Shown: positions 37,333 through 47,300 of the stretch, piece after piece
Layout: each line of letters opens with the position of its first letter
Numbering within the stretch: the first letter of the stretch is position 1
Source: JBPESN01 sp051710625
GTDB lineage: Bacteria > Pseudomonadota > Gammaproteobacteria > Enterobacterales > Enterobacteriaceae
Length of the DNA: 64,000 bases
NCBI RefSeq assembly: GCF_051710625.1
Contig: NZ_JBPESN010000004.1
Span: 28,475-92,474, forward strand
Direction: 5' to 3'
The notes under the pieces: model-generated
What the model was told of the DNA's origin: nothing
Databases searched by the model: none
The model's input: the letters and a program-made list of their open reading frames with translations, nothing else
Made by a program: the position numbers and the translations under genes

Positions 37333-38874
37333 ATGAATTTATTGAAATCGCTGGCAGCGGTCAGCTCCATGACACTTTTTTCCCGCGTTTTGGGGTTTAT
37401 CCGCGATGCCATCGTCGCGCGAGTATTTGGCGCGGGTATGGCAAGTGACGCCTTTTTCGTTGCCTTTAAAATTCCTAATCTGTTGCGGCGCATCTTCGCC
37501 GAAGGGGCCTTTTCACAAGCCTTTGTTCCTATTCTGGCGGAGTACAAGAGCCAGCAGGGCGATGCGGCGACGCGCGTATTCGTCGCCTATATCGCAGGCT
37601 TGCTCACGCTGGTGCTGGCGCTGGTTACCGTGGCCGGTATGTTGGCCGCGCCCTGGGTCATAATGATCACTGCCCCGGGGTTTATCGATACGCCGGAGAA
37701 ATTTGCCCTGACCACGGCGTTGTTACGCGTCACGTTTCCCTATATTTTGCTTATTTCCCTCACCTCGCTGGTGGGGGCGGTCCTTAATACCTGGAACCGC
37801 TTCTCGGTGCCGGCGTTTGCGCCGACGTTGCTCAACATCAGCATGATAGGTTTCGCGCTGCTGGCGGCGCCGCTATTCCATCCGCCCGTTATGGCGCTGG
37901 CCTGGGCCGTGGTGGCCGGCGGCGTCCTGCAACTAGGTTATCAGCTGCCGCACCTGAAAAAAATCGGCATGCTGGTGCTGCCCAGAGTACAGTTCCACGA
38001 CGCCGGCGTTTGGCGCGTTCTGCGGCAAATGGGACCGGCCATTCTCGGCGTGTTCGTCAGCCAAATCTCCCTTATCATCAATACCATTTTTGCCTCCTTT
38101 CTGGTCTCCGGCTCGGTATCGTGGATGTATTACGCCGACCGCCTGATGGAGTTCCCCTCCGGGGTGCTCGGCGTGGCGCTGGGGACTATTTTGTTGCCTT
38201 CGCTATCGCGTAGCTTTACCAGCGGCAATCATGATGAATACTCCCGTCTGCTGAACTGGGGGTTGCGCTTATGCTTTATGCTGGCGCTTCCCAGCGCCGT
38301 GGCGCTGGGGATTCTAGCGCATCCATTGACCGTGGCGCTGTTCCAGTACGGCAAGTTCTCCGCCTTTGACGCCTTAATGACGCAACGGGCCCTGATAGCC
38401 TATTCGGTGGGCCTGGTCGGTCTGGTTTTGGTCAAGGTGCTTGCGCCTGGGTTCTACTCCCGCCAGGATATCAAAACGCCGGTACGCGTGGCAATGATTA
38501 CGCTTCTGATGACGCAATTAATGAACCTGACCTTTATTGGTCCGCTAGAGCATGCCGGTTTGTCGCTGTCCATCGGCCTGGCCGCCTGCCTTAACGCCGC
38601 GCTTTTGTATTGGCAATTACGCCGGCAAAAGCTGTTTGAGCCGCCGCCGGGATGGCTCGGTTTTTTCTGCCGGTTGTTGCTGGCGGTCATTATCATGGCG
38701 GCGGCGCTTATCGGGCTGCTAATGATGATGCCTGACTGGTCGCAAGGCAGTATGCCCTGGCGGCTGCTGCGGCTAATGGGCGTGGTTGCGGTGGGCGGGA
38801 TGGTCTATTTCGCCACGCTGTGGCTGGTGGGATTCCGACCACGCCACTTCGCGCGCTCAGTGCAGGTTTACTAG
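37333..38874 (+). CDS. murJ: Lipid II flippase MurJ
   Basis: Inner-membrane MOP-family flippase moving lipid II to the periplasmic side; essential for peptidoglycan synthesis. 513 residues (E. coli 511), start MNLLKSLAAVSSMTLFSRVL, about 14 hydrophobic segments. Family motifs RDAIVARVFGAGMASDAFFV and AEGAFSQAFVPILAEYKS hold the key basic residues. Frame intact. It is convergent with argS and lies between two IS copies, a location different from E. coli. Confidence 0.95.
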   Translation: MNLLKSLAAVSSMTLFSRVLGFIRDAIVARVFGAGMASDAFFVAFKIPNLLRRIFAEGAFSQAFVPILAEYKSQQGDAATRVFVAYIAGLLTLVLALVTVAGMLAAPWVIMITAPGFIDTPEKFALTTALLRVTFPYILLISLTSLVGAVLNTWNRFSVPAFAPTLLNISMIGFALLAAPLFHPPVMALAWAVVAGGVLQLGYQLPHLKKIGMLVLPRVQFHDAGVWRVLRQMGPAILGVFVSQISLIINTIFASFLVSGSVSWMYYADRLMEFPSGVLGVALGTILLPSLSRSFTSGNHDEYSRLLNWGLRLCFMLALPSAVALGILAHPLTVALFQYGKFSAFDALMTQRALIAYSVGLVGLVLVKVLAPGFYSRQDIKTPVRVAMITLLMTQLMNLTFIGPLEHAGLSLSIGLAACLNAALLYWQLRRQKLFEPPPGWLGFFCRLLLAVIIMAAALIGLLMMMPDWSQGSMPWRLLRLMGVVAVGGMVYFATLWLVGFRPRHFARSVQVY

Positions 38875-38903
38875 CTTCCGGCTTGGTCAAGTCAATGAAC
38901 CCT

Positions 38904-38974
38904 GGTATGCCGATACACTGAATCCTGGCATGCTTAAACATAAAACCCTGGCATGCCAACAACCTCGGCATGCC
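38904..38974. repeat. Four spaced GGCATGCC motifs after murJ
   Basis: GGTATGCC at 38904, GGCATGC at 38927, GGCATGCC at 38950 and 38967; GGCATGCC is an 8-bp palindrome. Spacings are 23, 23 and 17 bases, within the murJ-argS convergent gap. Confidence 0.6.
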
Positions 38975-39027
38975 CCAATCACGCAAACCCCGGCAGGTCC
39001 TGAAAGACGATAAGGGTTGGCATAAGC

Positions 39028-39058
39028 AAAAAAAACCGCTCCGCATCAGGCGGACCGG
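39028..39058 (-). terminator. Terminator of argS
   Basis: Minus strand: CCGGTCCGCC-TGAT-GCGGAGCGG, a stem with one mismatch, followed by eight T. It lies about 60 bases past the argS stop. Confidence 0.65.
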
Positions 39059-39115
39059 CGGCTTGGCCAGGGCTGCGCCGACAAACGGCTTAACGCTTCG
39101 GACGTTAAGCGTCAG

Positions 39116-40846
39116 CTACATCCGTTCCACGGTTTCAATACCCAGCAGATCCAGCCCTTGTTTTAGCGTGCGTGCGGTCAGCCGCGCCAATTGCAGGCGG
39201 CTTTGGCGCAGCGCCGCGTTCTCGGCATTCAGGATGGGGCAGTGTTCGTAGAAAGCGGAGAACAGCACGGCCAAATCATACAGATAGGCACAAAGTACGT
39301 GCGGCGCCCCGTCGCGTGCCACCGTCGCAATGGCCTCTTCCAACTGCAACAGACGAACCGCCAGCTGGGTTTCCTGTTCCGCCTCAAGGCGGATGTCGCC
39401 GGTGAGCTGCTGCTCATTCTGGCCGCTGCGTTTGAATATCGAGGCGACGCGGGTATAGGCATATTGCATATAGGGCGCGGTGTTACCCTCAAAACTCAGC
39501 ATATTGTCCCAGTCAAAAACATAATCAGTGGTTCGGCTTTTCGATAAATCGGCGTATTTTACCGCGCCGATCCCCACCACCTGCGTCAGCCTTGCCAACT
39601 CCCCGGCGTCCATGGTGGGGTTCTTGGCGGCGACCAGACGGCGGGCGCGTTCCAGCGCTTCGTCCAGCAGCTCCGTGAGCTTGATGGTGCCGCCGGCGCG
39701 GGTTTTAAACGGTTTGCCGTCTTTGCCCAACATCATGCCGAACATGTGGTGCTCGAGTGGGACCGATTCAGGGACGTAGCCGGCTTTGCGCACGATAGTC
39801 CAGGCCTGCATCAGGTGCTGATGCTGACGTGAATCGATATAGTAGATAATCCGGTCGGCCTTCAGCGTCTCGTAGCGGTATTTGGCGCAGGCGATATCGG
39901 TAGTGGTATACAGGTAAGCGCCATCCTTTTTCTGGATGATCACCCCCATGGGCTCGCCTTCTTTGTTTTTGAATTCGTCGAGGAACACCACGGTGGCGCC
40001 TTCGCTCTCCACCGCTAGCTCTTTCGCTTTTAAATCCGCCACGATACCGGGCAGCATGTCATTGTACAGGCTTTCCCCCATGACGTCCGCACGCGTCAAC
40101 GTCACATTCAGCCGGCCATAGGTTTTCTGATTTTGCGCCATGGTGACATCTACCAGGTTGCGCCACATTTGTCGACAATGCTCGTCGCCGCCCTGAAGCT
40201 TCACCACATAACCGCGGGCGCGCTCGGCAAACGCCGGATCCTCGTCGTAATGCTGCTTGGCGGCGCAGTAAAAGCTCTCCAGGCTTGAGAGCTGCATTTC
40301 CGCTTCGCCGCCGTCCTGTACCTTTTCCAAATAGGCGATCAGCATCCCAAATTGTGTTCCCCAGTCGCCTACGTGATTGGCCCGAATAACGTTATGGCCC
40401 AGAAACGACAGCGTGCGCACCGAGGCATCGCCGATGATGGTTGAGCGCACGTGGCCGACATGCATTTCTTTGGCGACGTTGGGCGCGGAATAATCCACCA
40501 CGATGGTTTGCGGCGCGACGCTTGCAATGCCCAGTCGCACAGAGGAGAGGGCCGCGGCAAGGTGGTTTGCCAACCAACTCGGCTCGAGAAAAATGTTGAT
40601 AAAACCGGGGCCCGTAATGTCGACTTTACGGGCGATACCGTCCAACTTCAGCAAACCGACGACGTTTTCCGCCAGCTTGCGGGGCGGCAGACCGAGCTGT
40701 TTGGCAATCGCCATGACGCCATTGGCTTGATAGTCGCCGAACTGAGCCTTCGCCGATTGATGCACCTGCGCTTCGCAGTCGGCGGGCGCGCCTGCGGCCA
40801 CCAGAGCCTGCTGGATTTTTTCTGAGAGAAGAGTGTGGATGTTCAC
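39116..40846 (-). CDS. argS: Arginyl-tRNA synthetase
   Basis: Class I synthetase charging tRNA-Arg. 576 residues from a GTG at 40846 (VNIHTLLSEKIQQALVAAGA), aligned to the E. coli start; AAAGG lies upstream. HIGH-type motif HVGHVRSTIIGD follows APNVAKEMHVGH; the DALR anticodon-binding C-terminal domain ends GLDLLGIETVERM. Frame intact. In E. coli it lies divergent to yecM; here an IS and murJ separate them and its orientation is reversed relative to yecM. Confidence 0.96.
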   Translation of the reverse strand: MNIHTLLSEKIQQALVAAGAPADCEAQVHQSAKAQFGDYQANGVMAIAKQLGLPPRKLAENVVGLLKLDGIARKVDITGPGFINIFLEPSWLANHLAAALSSVRLGIASVAPQTIVVDYSAPNVAKEMHVGHVRSTIIGDASVRTLSFLGHNVIRANHVGDWGTQFGMLIAYLEKVQDGGEAEMQLSSLESFYCAAKQHYDEDPAFAERARGYVVKLQGGDEHCRQMWRNLVDVTMAQNQKTYGRLNVTLTRADVMGESLYNDMLPGIVADLKAKELAVESEGATVVFLDEFKNKEGEPMGVIIQKKDGAYLYTTTDIACAKYRYETLKADRIIYYIDSRQHQHLMQAWTIVRKAGYVPESVPLEHHMFGMMLGKDGKPFKTRAGGTIKLTELLDEALERARRLVAAKNPTMDAGELARLTQVVGIGAVKYADLSKSRTTDYVFDWDNMLSFEGNTAPYMQYAYTRVASIFKRSGQNEQQLTGDIRLEAEQETQLAVRLLQLEEAIATVARDGAPHVLCAYLYDLAVLFSAFYEHCPILNAENAALRQSRLQLARLTARTLKQGLDLLGIETVERM

Positions 40847-40963
40847 CGGAATACCTTTATTGCATGGGCGGGAGGCAGGCAGAGCGCTGACATTCCCTGG
40901 CAACCTGACTACGCCACCGTAACCGGGCGGACACGGTGGTCAGATCCGAAAAATAAACCATGC

Positions 40964-41190
40964 TTATACCATAATCGGCGGCGGGAGGCAGTAGAGCGGA
41001 ATGACAGATTCAGTGGACGCGGAAGAAAAAGAGACGTGCCCTCTCGCCGCATCGTGGGAAGCGGGAAAGGTTATCGCGATGCGGTGGCGTTCTTTACGCG
41101 ACATGCCGAGCTGATTGCAATTTTTAGTGCGTAAATGCTGGATAATGGAATATACGGCGACAATAACCAGCAACAGGCATAAAGTTAATA
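40964..41190 (-). pseudogene. Possible membrane-protein fragment cut by IS copy C
   Basis: Starting at the IS border, the frame reads LTLCLLLVIVAVYSIIQHLR then NCNQLGMSRKERHRIAITFP. It looks like one membrane segment followed by a basic region, missing its start. No family recognised. It could equally be chance; the gap 40847-40963 contains nothing else. Confidence 0.25.
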
Positions 41191-41231
41191 TGTAGTGGTC
41201 AACTAAAACTGGTCACCGCGTTAGCGTTTTT

Positions 41232-42038
41232 CTAGTATCTATTTTCTGATTCGTTTGGTGGCAACCCACCGTTATATTTATGCGGCCTGAGTGCGCTGTA
41301 ATATCCCACGATATAGTCGGTAATTTCATGAGCTGCTTCGCTGAAGCTTATGTAGCCCGTTACCGGTATCCACTCGTTTTTCAGACTTCTGAAGAAGCGC
41401 TCCATCGGACTGTTATCCCAACAGTTACCACGCCGACTCATGCTTTGTTTGATCCGGTAACGCCACAGCAACTGTCGGAACTGCCTGCTCGTATAGTGGC
41501 TACCCTGATCGCTGTGGAACATCACTCCGGCTGGTTTACCACGCGTTTCCCATGCCATTTCCAGTGCTTTGATGGTCAGTCTACTGTCCGGGGAGAACGA
41601 CATAGCCCAGCCCAGCGGTTTCCTCGCGAACAGATCAAGAACAACCGCAAGGTATGCCCAGCGTTTCCCGGTCCAGATATACGGCACATCGCCGCACCAT
41701 ACCTGCTTTGGCTCCGTTACAGCGAACTGGCGCTCAAGATAATTCGGGATCGCAACATGCTCCTGACCACCACGCTTATACCTGTGCGTCGGTTGCTGAC
41801 AACTAACCAGCCCCAACTCTTTCATGAGCCTGCCTGCGAGCCAGCGCCCCATCCGGAAGCCTCTCTGGGTTGCCATAATGGCGATACTTCTCGCGCCAGC
41901 GGCGCCATGGCTGATACTGTGCGGTTCATGAACCTGACTGCGCAATACCGTTCGCCTGCCGTCTGGCCTGTCAGGACGACTTTTCCAGTATTTGTAACTG
42001 CTGCGATGAACCCTGAACACGTGGCAGAGTGTGGCCAC
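41232..42038 (-). CDS. IS3-family transposase OrfB (copy C)
   Basis: 268 residues, nearly identical to copy B. DDE residues present (WCGDVPYIW, FHSDQGSHYTS, SPMERFF), but Thr after the first catalytic Asp-Val is Pro here, which might affect activity. Ends NESENRY at the same TAG as copy B. Confidence 0.87.
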   Translation of the reverse strand: MATLCHVFRVHRSSYKYWKSRPDRPDGRRTVLRSQVHEPHSISHGAAGARSIAIMATQRGFRMGRWLAGRLMKELGLVSCQQPTHRYKRGGQEHVAIPNYLERQFAVTEPKQVWCGDVPYIWTGKRWAYLAVVLDLFARKPLGWAMSFSPDSRLTIKALEMAWETRGKPAGVMFHSDQGSHYTSRQFRQLLWRYRIKQSMSRRGNCWDNSPMERFFRSLKNEWIPVTGYISFSEAAHEITDYIVGYYSALRPHKYNGGLPPNESENRY

Positions 42039-42064
42039 AGGATAATGCGCTCTGAGTTTCCCGA

Positions 42065-42367
42065 TTAACGAGAACTGTTCAGGGAGTCTGACATCAAGAG
42101 CGCTGTAGCCTTTTTTAATGCTTTGTTTTCCATTTTAATGCGTTGTACCTTCTTCTTAAGCTCACGTATTTCGATTTGTTCCGGGGTTATAGGAGAAACT
42201 TTTGGCGTTTTCCCCTGTCGCTTATCACGCAGTTGTTTTATCCATTTCGTCATCGTAGAAAGGCCGCCGTCCATGGCTTTTGCTGCTGGCGCGCCGCTGT
42301 AATTTTGGTCGACAACCAGTTGAGCGGATTCGCGTTTGAATTCAGAACTGAAATTTCTTCTTTTCAT
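42065..42367 (-). CDS. IS3-family transposase OrfA (copy C)
   Basis: 100 residues, MKRRNFSSEFKRESAQLVVD, with changes in the helix-turn-helix region (NYSGAPAAKAMDGGLSTMTK). Slippery A6G on the minus strand near its 3' end. Frame intact. Confidence 0.84.
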   Translation of the reverse strand: MKRRNFSSEFKRESAQLVVDQNYSGAPAAKAMDGGLSTMTKWIKQLRDKRQGKTPKVSPITPEQIEIRELKKKVQRIKMENKALKKATALLMSDSLNSSR

Positions 42368-42435
42368 TGGTGCACCCGTGTTGTTTTGAGGTGAGCATAT
42401 CACTTCTGTGTCAGGTGGCCAAATTCAGTGTGCCA

Positions 42436-44304
42436 CTACAGCGGACATCGGCTGGCCGCACCGGCGGCCAGCCGTTCGATAAGGCCGCTGCGCCGCTGGG
42501 TTCGGGTGGCAATGGCGTACTGCACCACCTCGGCGGTGGCGTAGAAAGAGAGCCGCGCCCGCGCCCGCGTCACTGCGGTATAAAGCAGCTCCCGCGTCAG
42601 CACCGGCAAGATTTGATTGGGTAATACCAGCGCCGTATGTTGGAACTCCGACCCCTGAGATTTATGTACCGTCATCGCAAAAACCGTCTCATGCTCCGGC
42701 AGCCTGCTCAACGGCACCGCCCTGATACCGCCATCCGGCAGGGAAAAGTACACGCGCAGCGTCTGTTCGTCCTCCCGGAGCAAAATACCGATATCGCCAT
42801 TGTACAACCCCAGCGACGGTGCATTGCGCACGATCATTACCGGCCGGCCAGCGTAGCCGTGGCCAACGTTGCCAAGGGTGAGCAGCTCCGCTCGGCTCAA
42901 GGCCTGTTCAATGCGATCGTTAAGACCGGCGACCCCAAACGGCCCTTCACGCAGCGCACATAGCAGGCGGAAGCGGTTGAAGGCGTCCAAAATAGCGGCT
43001 GGCGCATCATGACAGCGTACCCGCTGCAGATAGTCCCGGTAACCGCTAACGCAGTCGTCTAACAGGCGCTGATACTCTGCCGTCTCACGCAGCGGGGTGT
43101 AGTCTACGTCCGCCGCCGTGCCGTCCTGCAACAGCCCCAGCGCGCCCTTTCCGTCGCCGGCGTTGATCGCGTTAGCCAACCGGCCAATGCCGGAACCCTC
43201 GTCAAAGCGGTAGCTTTTACGCAGCAGACATAGACTGTCGGCAACGCCGTAACCATTACCGTGGCCCTCCGCCGGCAGCGTAAAACCCGTTAACCGCGCC
43301 AGCTGCGCACGCCGCGCGGGGCTGTAACCGGCCTCGGCGAACTGGCAGATATCCCCCCACACCGCCCCCGCCTCCACCGACGACAGCTGGCAACGATCTC
43401 CCAGGAAAATCACCCGCGCCTGCGGCGGCAGCGCCGCAATGGCATTGGCCATCATCGGCAAATCGACCATCGACGCTTCGTCGATTATCAGGATATCCAC
43501 ATGCAGCGGGTTGCCGCGGTGATAGCGCATCCGCTGGCTGTTGGGCTGTGCCCCGAGCAAGCGATGCAGCGTTATTGCCTCGCGCGGCAACCGCTGTTTT
43601 TGCTCTTCCTCCAATCCCAGACGCTGCAGCGCCAGACCCAGAGACTCACTTAGCCGTGCCGCCGCCTTGCCGGTGGGGGCCGCCATCAGCATGCGCAAAC
43701 GCCGACCGTCGCTAAGCTGCAGCAATGCCGCCAGCAGCTTCGCAACCGTAGAGGTTTTACCGGTGCCCGGCCCGCCGGATATCAGCGCCACAGGATGCGT
43801 TATCGCGACCGCCGCGGCAATTTTTTGCCAGTCGATTATAGCAGTGTCGCCGGGGAAGTAACGCGCCAGCACCGCGGCGATGCTGGCATCGTCGCCGTCT
43901 ACCGGCGGCCGCGCCCGGTTGAAGAACTGCGCCACCGCGCATTCATAGCGCCACATGCGCTGTAAATACAGACACTGATTGTCCAAGACCAGCGGCGTCG
44001 GGCAGGAGCCGTCGCTGACCGCCGGCGATGCCAGCAGACGTTGCTGCCAATCCTCTTGAGAAGGGCTGCCAGCCTGTAGCCATGCCTGTTGCGCCAGTGG
44101 CGGCATTCGGCCGTCAAATAACCGCTCCGGAGTCAATAGCGCCAGCGGCAGGCAAACATGGCCGGCGCCGGCATCTGCGCTAAGCCAGGCGCTGGCCAGC
44201 ATCAGTGCAGGCTCAGCGGGCGTCGCAAGCATAAGGGCGAATTGAACGTCCAGCGGTCGCCACAGGCGCAACCGTTGCGCCTCGTCAAGAATAGCTTCCA
44301 TCAT
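42436..44304 (-). CDS. recD: Exonuclease V (RecBCD) subunit RecD
   Basis: Fast 5'-3' helicase of RecBCD. 622 residues (E. coli 608). N-terminal RecB-contact domain, Walker A SGGPGTGKTSTVAKLLAALL, Walker B ILIIDEASMVDLPMM, FLGDRCQLSSVEAGAVWGDI, and the C-terminal motifs MTVHKSQGSEFQHTALVLP and ELLYTAVTRARARLSFYA. The last codons (RCPL) and the TAG come from the junction with IS copy C. The conserved domains are complete, so it is probably functional. It follows recB by 13 bases. Confidence 0.93.
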   Translation of the reverse strand: MMEAILDEAQRLRLWRPLDVQFALMLATPAEPALMLASAWLSADAGAGHVCLPLALLTPERLFDGRMPPLAQQAWLQAGSPSQEDWQQRLLASPAVSDGSCPTPLVLDNQCLYLQRMWRYECAVAQFFNRARPPVDGDDASIAAVLARYFPGDTAIIDWQKIAAAVAITHPVALISGGPGTGKTSTVAKLLAALLQLSDGRRLRMLMAAPTGKAAARLSESLGLALQRLGLEEEQKQRLPREAITLHRLLGAQPNSQRMRYHRGNPLHVDILIIDEASMVDLPMMANAIAALPPQARVIFLGDRCQLSSVEAGAVWGDICQFAEAGYSPARRAQLARLTGFTLPAEGHGNGYGVADSLCLLRKSYRFDEGSGIGRLANAINAGDGKGALGLLQDGTAADVDYTPLRETAEYQRLLDDCVSGYRDYLQRVRCHDAPAAILDAFNRFRLLCALREGPFGVAGLNDRIEQALSRAELLTLGNVGHGYAGRPVMIVRNAPSLGLYNGDIGILLREDEQTLRVYFSLPDGGIRAVPLSRLPEHETVFAMTVHKSQGSEFQHTALVLPNQILPVLTRELLYTAVTRARARLSFYATAEVVQYAIATRTQRRSGLIERLAAGAASRCPL

Positions 44305-44317
44305 TGAGCCTCCTGCG

Positions 44318-47300
44318 TTAGCCTCTTTCCGCCATTGCCGGCCACGTTGCGCCGGTGAATAACGCGTCGAGCCCGTCTATTAGGACGCTATCTGGGCGGC
44401 AGTGGTAAATGCCGTTCCCCGGTTGCGCCGCATCAACGCCGCGCAGAAACAGATAATACACGCCGCCGAAATCGCGCGAATAATGATAGTCCGCCAGACG
44501 GTGACGCAGATAGCGGTGCAGCGCTAGGGTATACAGCTGATACTGTAGATCATGGCGGTGGGCAATCATAGCCTGCTCCATCGCCGGCCGGGTGTAGGCG
44601 GCGCTCTCTTCCCCCAGCCAGTTGGATTTATAGTCCAGCAGGTAATAGCGGCCCTGCCAGCGGAAAACCAGGTCAATAAACCCCTTCAGCATTCCCTTGA
44701 CCTGGGGAAAATCCAGCGGTGGGCAGCGTGCCGACAACGGATCGTAGCGCTTGCAGATCTGATCCAGGTCGCGCGCCTGCACCAAAGCGTCGATGGGCAG
44801 ATAAAATTGCAGTTCAGCCCGCCGGCTATCGGGTGTCAGACGCGCGAGAGAAAGCGAGCCGCCGTCCAGCGGCATAGCGATGATTTTTTCCATCCAGTCC
44901 GTTATCACCGGCAACCAGACGGCGTCGATACCCTGTTGTGCTAGCTGTTCGCTGAGCCACTGCGGGTCCAGTGGCCGATTAAAATCCAGGTTTTCAAACA
45001 GGTCGTGCAAAAACGTCCCCGGCGCCGCGCCGCGCGGAAAGGTATGCGGCGTCAGCTGCAATGTCTCCTGTTGCCCGCCCTCCTCCGCGGCGTCGATATC
45101 CAGTCGCGGCTGTAACTCCATCACCACCGAGCTGCCGTGCCGTTGCAATCCAGAATAGCTGGTGACCCGCCAGGGATCGCGCGGCGGTTCAGGCCCGCGG
45201 CGGGCGCTTAGCGCCTGCGCTGGCGCCTCCGCAGGTGTAAGCGGTTGCGCCAACACGGCCTGCGCCTCGCACAAAACAATATCGCCATCGGCGCGGCTTG
45301 CCAGCGCAGCTAGCCGTTCGCGCAAATCATCGGCATCGCCATCGTGGCCCTGCTGAATCAGATAACCCGGCGCGCTTAGATGCAGATCGCTGGCGCCGGT
45401 TTTTTTACGACTACCGCGATACAGCGGGGCAATGCCGAGACTGCAATGATAAATGGAGCGCGTTACCGCCACGTACAGCAACCGCAAATCCTCCGCCAGC
45501 CGCTCCTCCTCCGCCAGTTGCCGACTCTCCCGCGCCGCGCGGAGATCCAGCCAGGCCCAGTAGGCTTCGCGATCGTGGAACAGCGGCCGCTTTTGCACGC
45601 GAAAATCGGCCGCGAACGGCAGGAACACCAGCGGGAATTCCAGCCCTTTTGATTTATGTACCGTGATGATTTGCACCAGATGACGATCGCTTTCCAGCCG
45701 CAATTGCTGATTCGCCGCCTGCGGGTTAGAAGACGCTATTTGCAACGCCAGCCAGCGGACCAGCGCATATTCGTTCTCCAGCTGTGTCGATGCTTCCTGC
45801 AGCAGTTCGCCCAAATGCAGCATGTCGGTCAACCGGCGTTCGCCGCCCTGGCTGGCCAAAAGGGTTTCCGCGATGCGATGGTTCATCATCATCTGACGCA
45901 GCATCGGTGATACGCCGCTTTTTTGCCAGCGCTGGCGATAGCCGGCAAACTCCTCAACCCGCTGTTCCCAGCGCCGTTCATCGTTGTTCAGCGCGTCAAT
46001 AGCGACGGCGTCGAAGCCCAGCAGGCCAGTGGCCAACGCGGTGCGCAGCGCGGTATCCTTCTCTGGCGTCAACACTGCCTGCAAAATCCACAGCAGTTCG
46101 CGCGCCTCGGGCGTGTCAAAGACGCTATCCCGGTTAGACAGATACACCGTCGGGATCATCAGCGACACCAGCGCATCGCGCATCAATGCTGCCTCGTGTC
46201 GGTTGCGTACCAGCACCGTGATATCCGACGCCTGCAGCGGCTGCCGGCCCCGACGGCCTTCCAACCAGGCCTCTCCCTCACGCGCGGCGTGAAGCCAGTC
46301 GCGGATGGTAGCGGCGCATTGCTGCGCCATACACTGTTGGTATTCGCTTACACCCACGCCGTCCCCCGGCTGTAGCCAGACGCGCAGCGCCGGCTGTGGC
46401 TGTCGTTCCACGACCAGCCGCAAACAGGCGTTGCTTTCCGCGGCCGCCACCGGCAAAAAGGGGACAGCGCTGAAAATAAACGGCGCCGGCAGGCTTTGGA
46501 ACAGCTGATTCACCGCATTGATCATCCCCGGCGCTGAGCGCCAGTTAGTATCAAGGGTATAGTGAGCGTCTACTTCACTGCGGGCACGCATATAGGTGAA
46601 AATGTCCGCGCCGCGAAACGCGTAGATCGCTTGTTTCGGGTCGCCTATCAGCAGTAGGGCACAATCGGGTTTAGCGCCGTATACGCGACGGAAAATACGG
46701 TATTGTTGCGGGTCGGTATCCTGAAACTCATCAATCATCGCTACCGGATAGCGTGAGCACACCGATTCGGCCAAGGCTTCACCACCATGGCCGGCCAGCG
46801 CCCGATCCAAACGACTTAGCAAATCATCGAACCCCAGCTCCGCCCGCCGCCGTTTTTCCTGCTCAAGCGCCTGACGCATCTCCGCCAGCGCCATCACAAA
46901 AATCAGATCGCGCAGAGACGTCCTGTGCTGATAAAAGGCCTGCACCGCAGCAAATAGCGCATGGTGAGGCGGATCGCCGGCGGTCGTTTTTTCTGTCAAT
47001 ACCGCGCTTGTAAACTGTTCCAGCTCATCAGGAACCTGATAATCGACGGTGGGCTGCTGCTCCGCCCAGCGATTGACTTTCGCCAGCCAGGACGGCAGGT
47101 TTTTGCTGCTATAAACCCGACGGTCGAGTTTGTGAGCGTCAAGGAGCGCCGGGATCTCCGCCGCCGCCGCACGCCACTGTCGCTTCAGGTCGTCAATATC
47201 GGCAATGATGCGCACATGCCGTGCCAGAATGGACTCGCTTAACGCCGGCGGATCGCGTACCTCCGGCGGCTCTCCCTGCAGATAGGGCAGCAGTTCCGCC

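Larger units (their letters stand above)
41191..42440 (-). mobile_element. IS3-family element, copy C
   Basis: 1250 bp in minus orientation, TGTAGTGGTCAACTAAAACT at the left border and GCCACTACA at the right. Flanks ATA and GCG do not match. Its right end supplies the recD stop codon and marks the junction of two blocks that are far apart in E. coli. Confidence 0.92.

Noticed and set aside
35889..42440. Composite transposon formed by IS copies B and C
   Set aside because: The DNA between them is murJ and argS, core genes, and the outer ends have no matching target repeat. Rearrangement is simpler.
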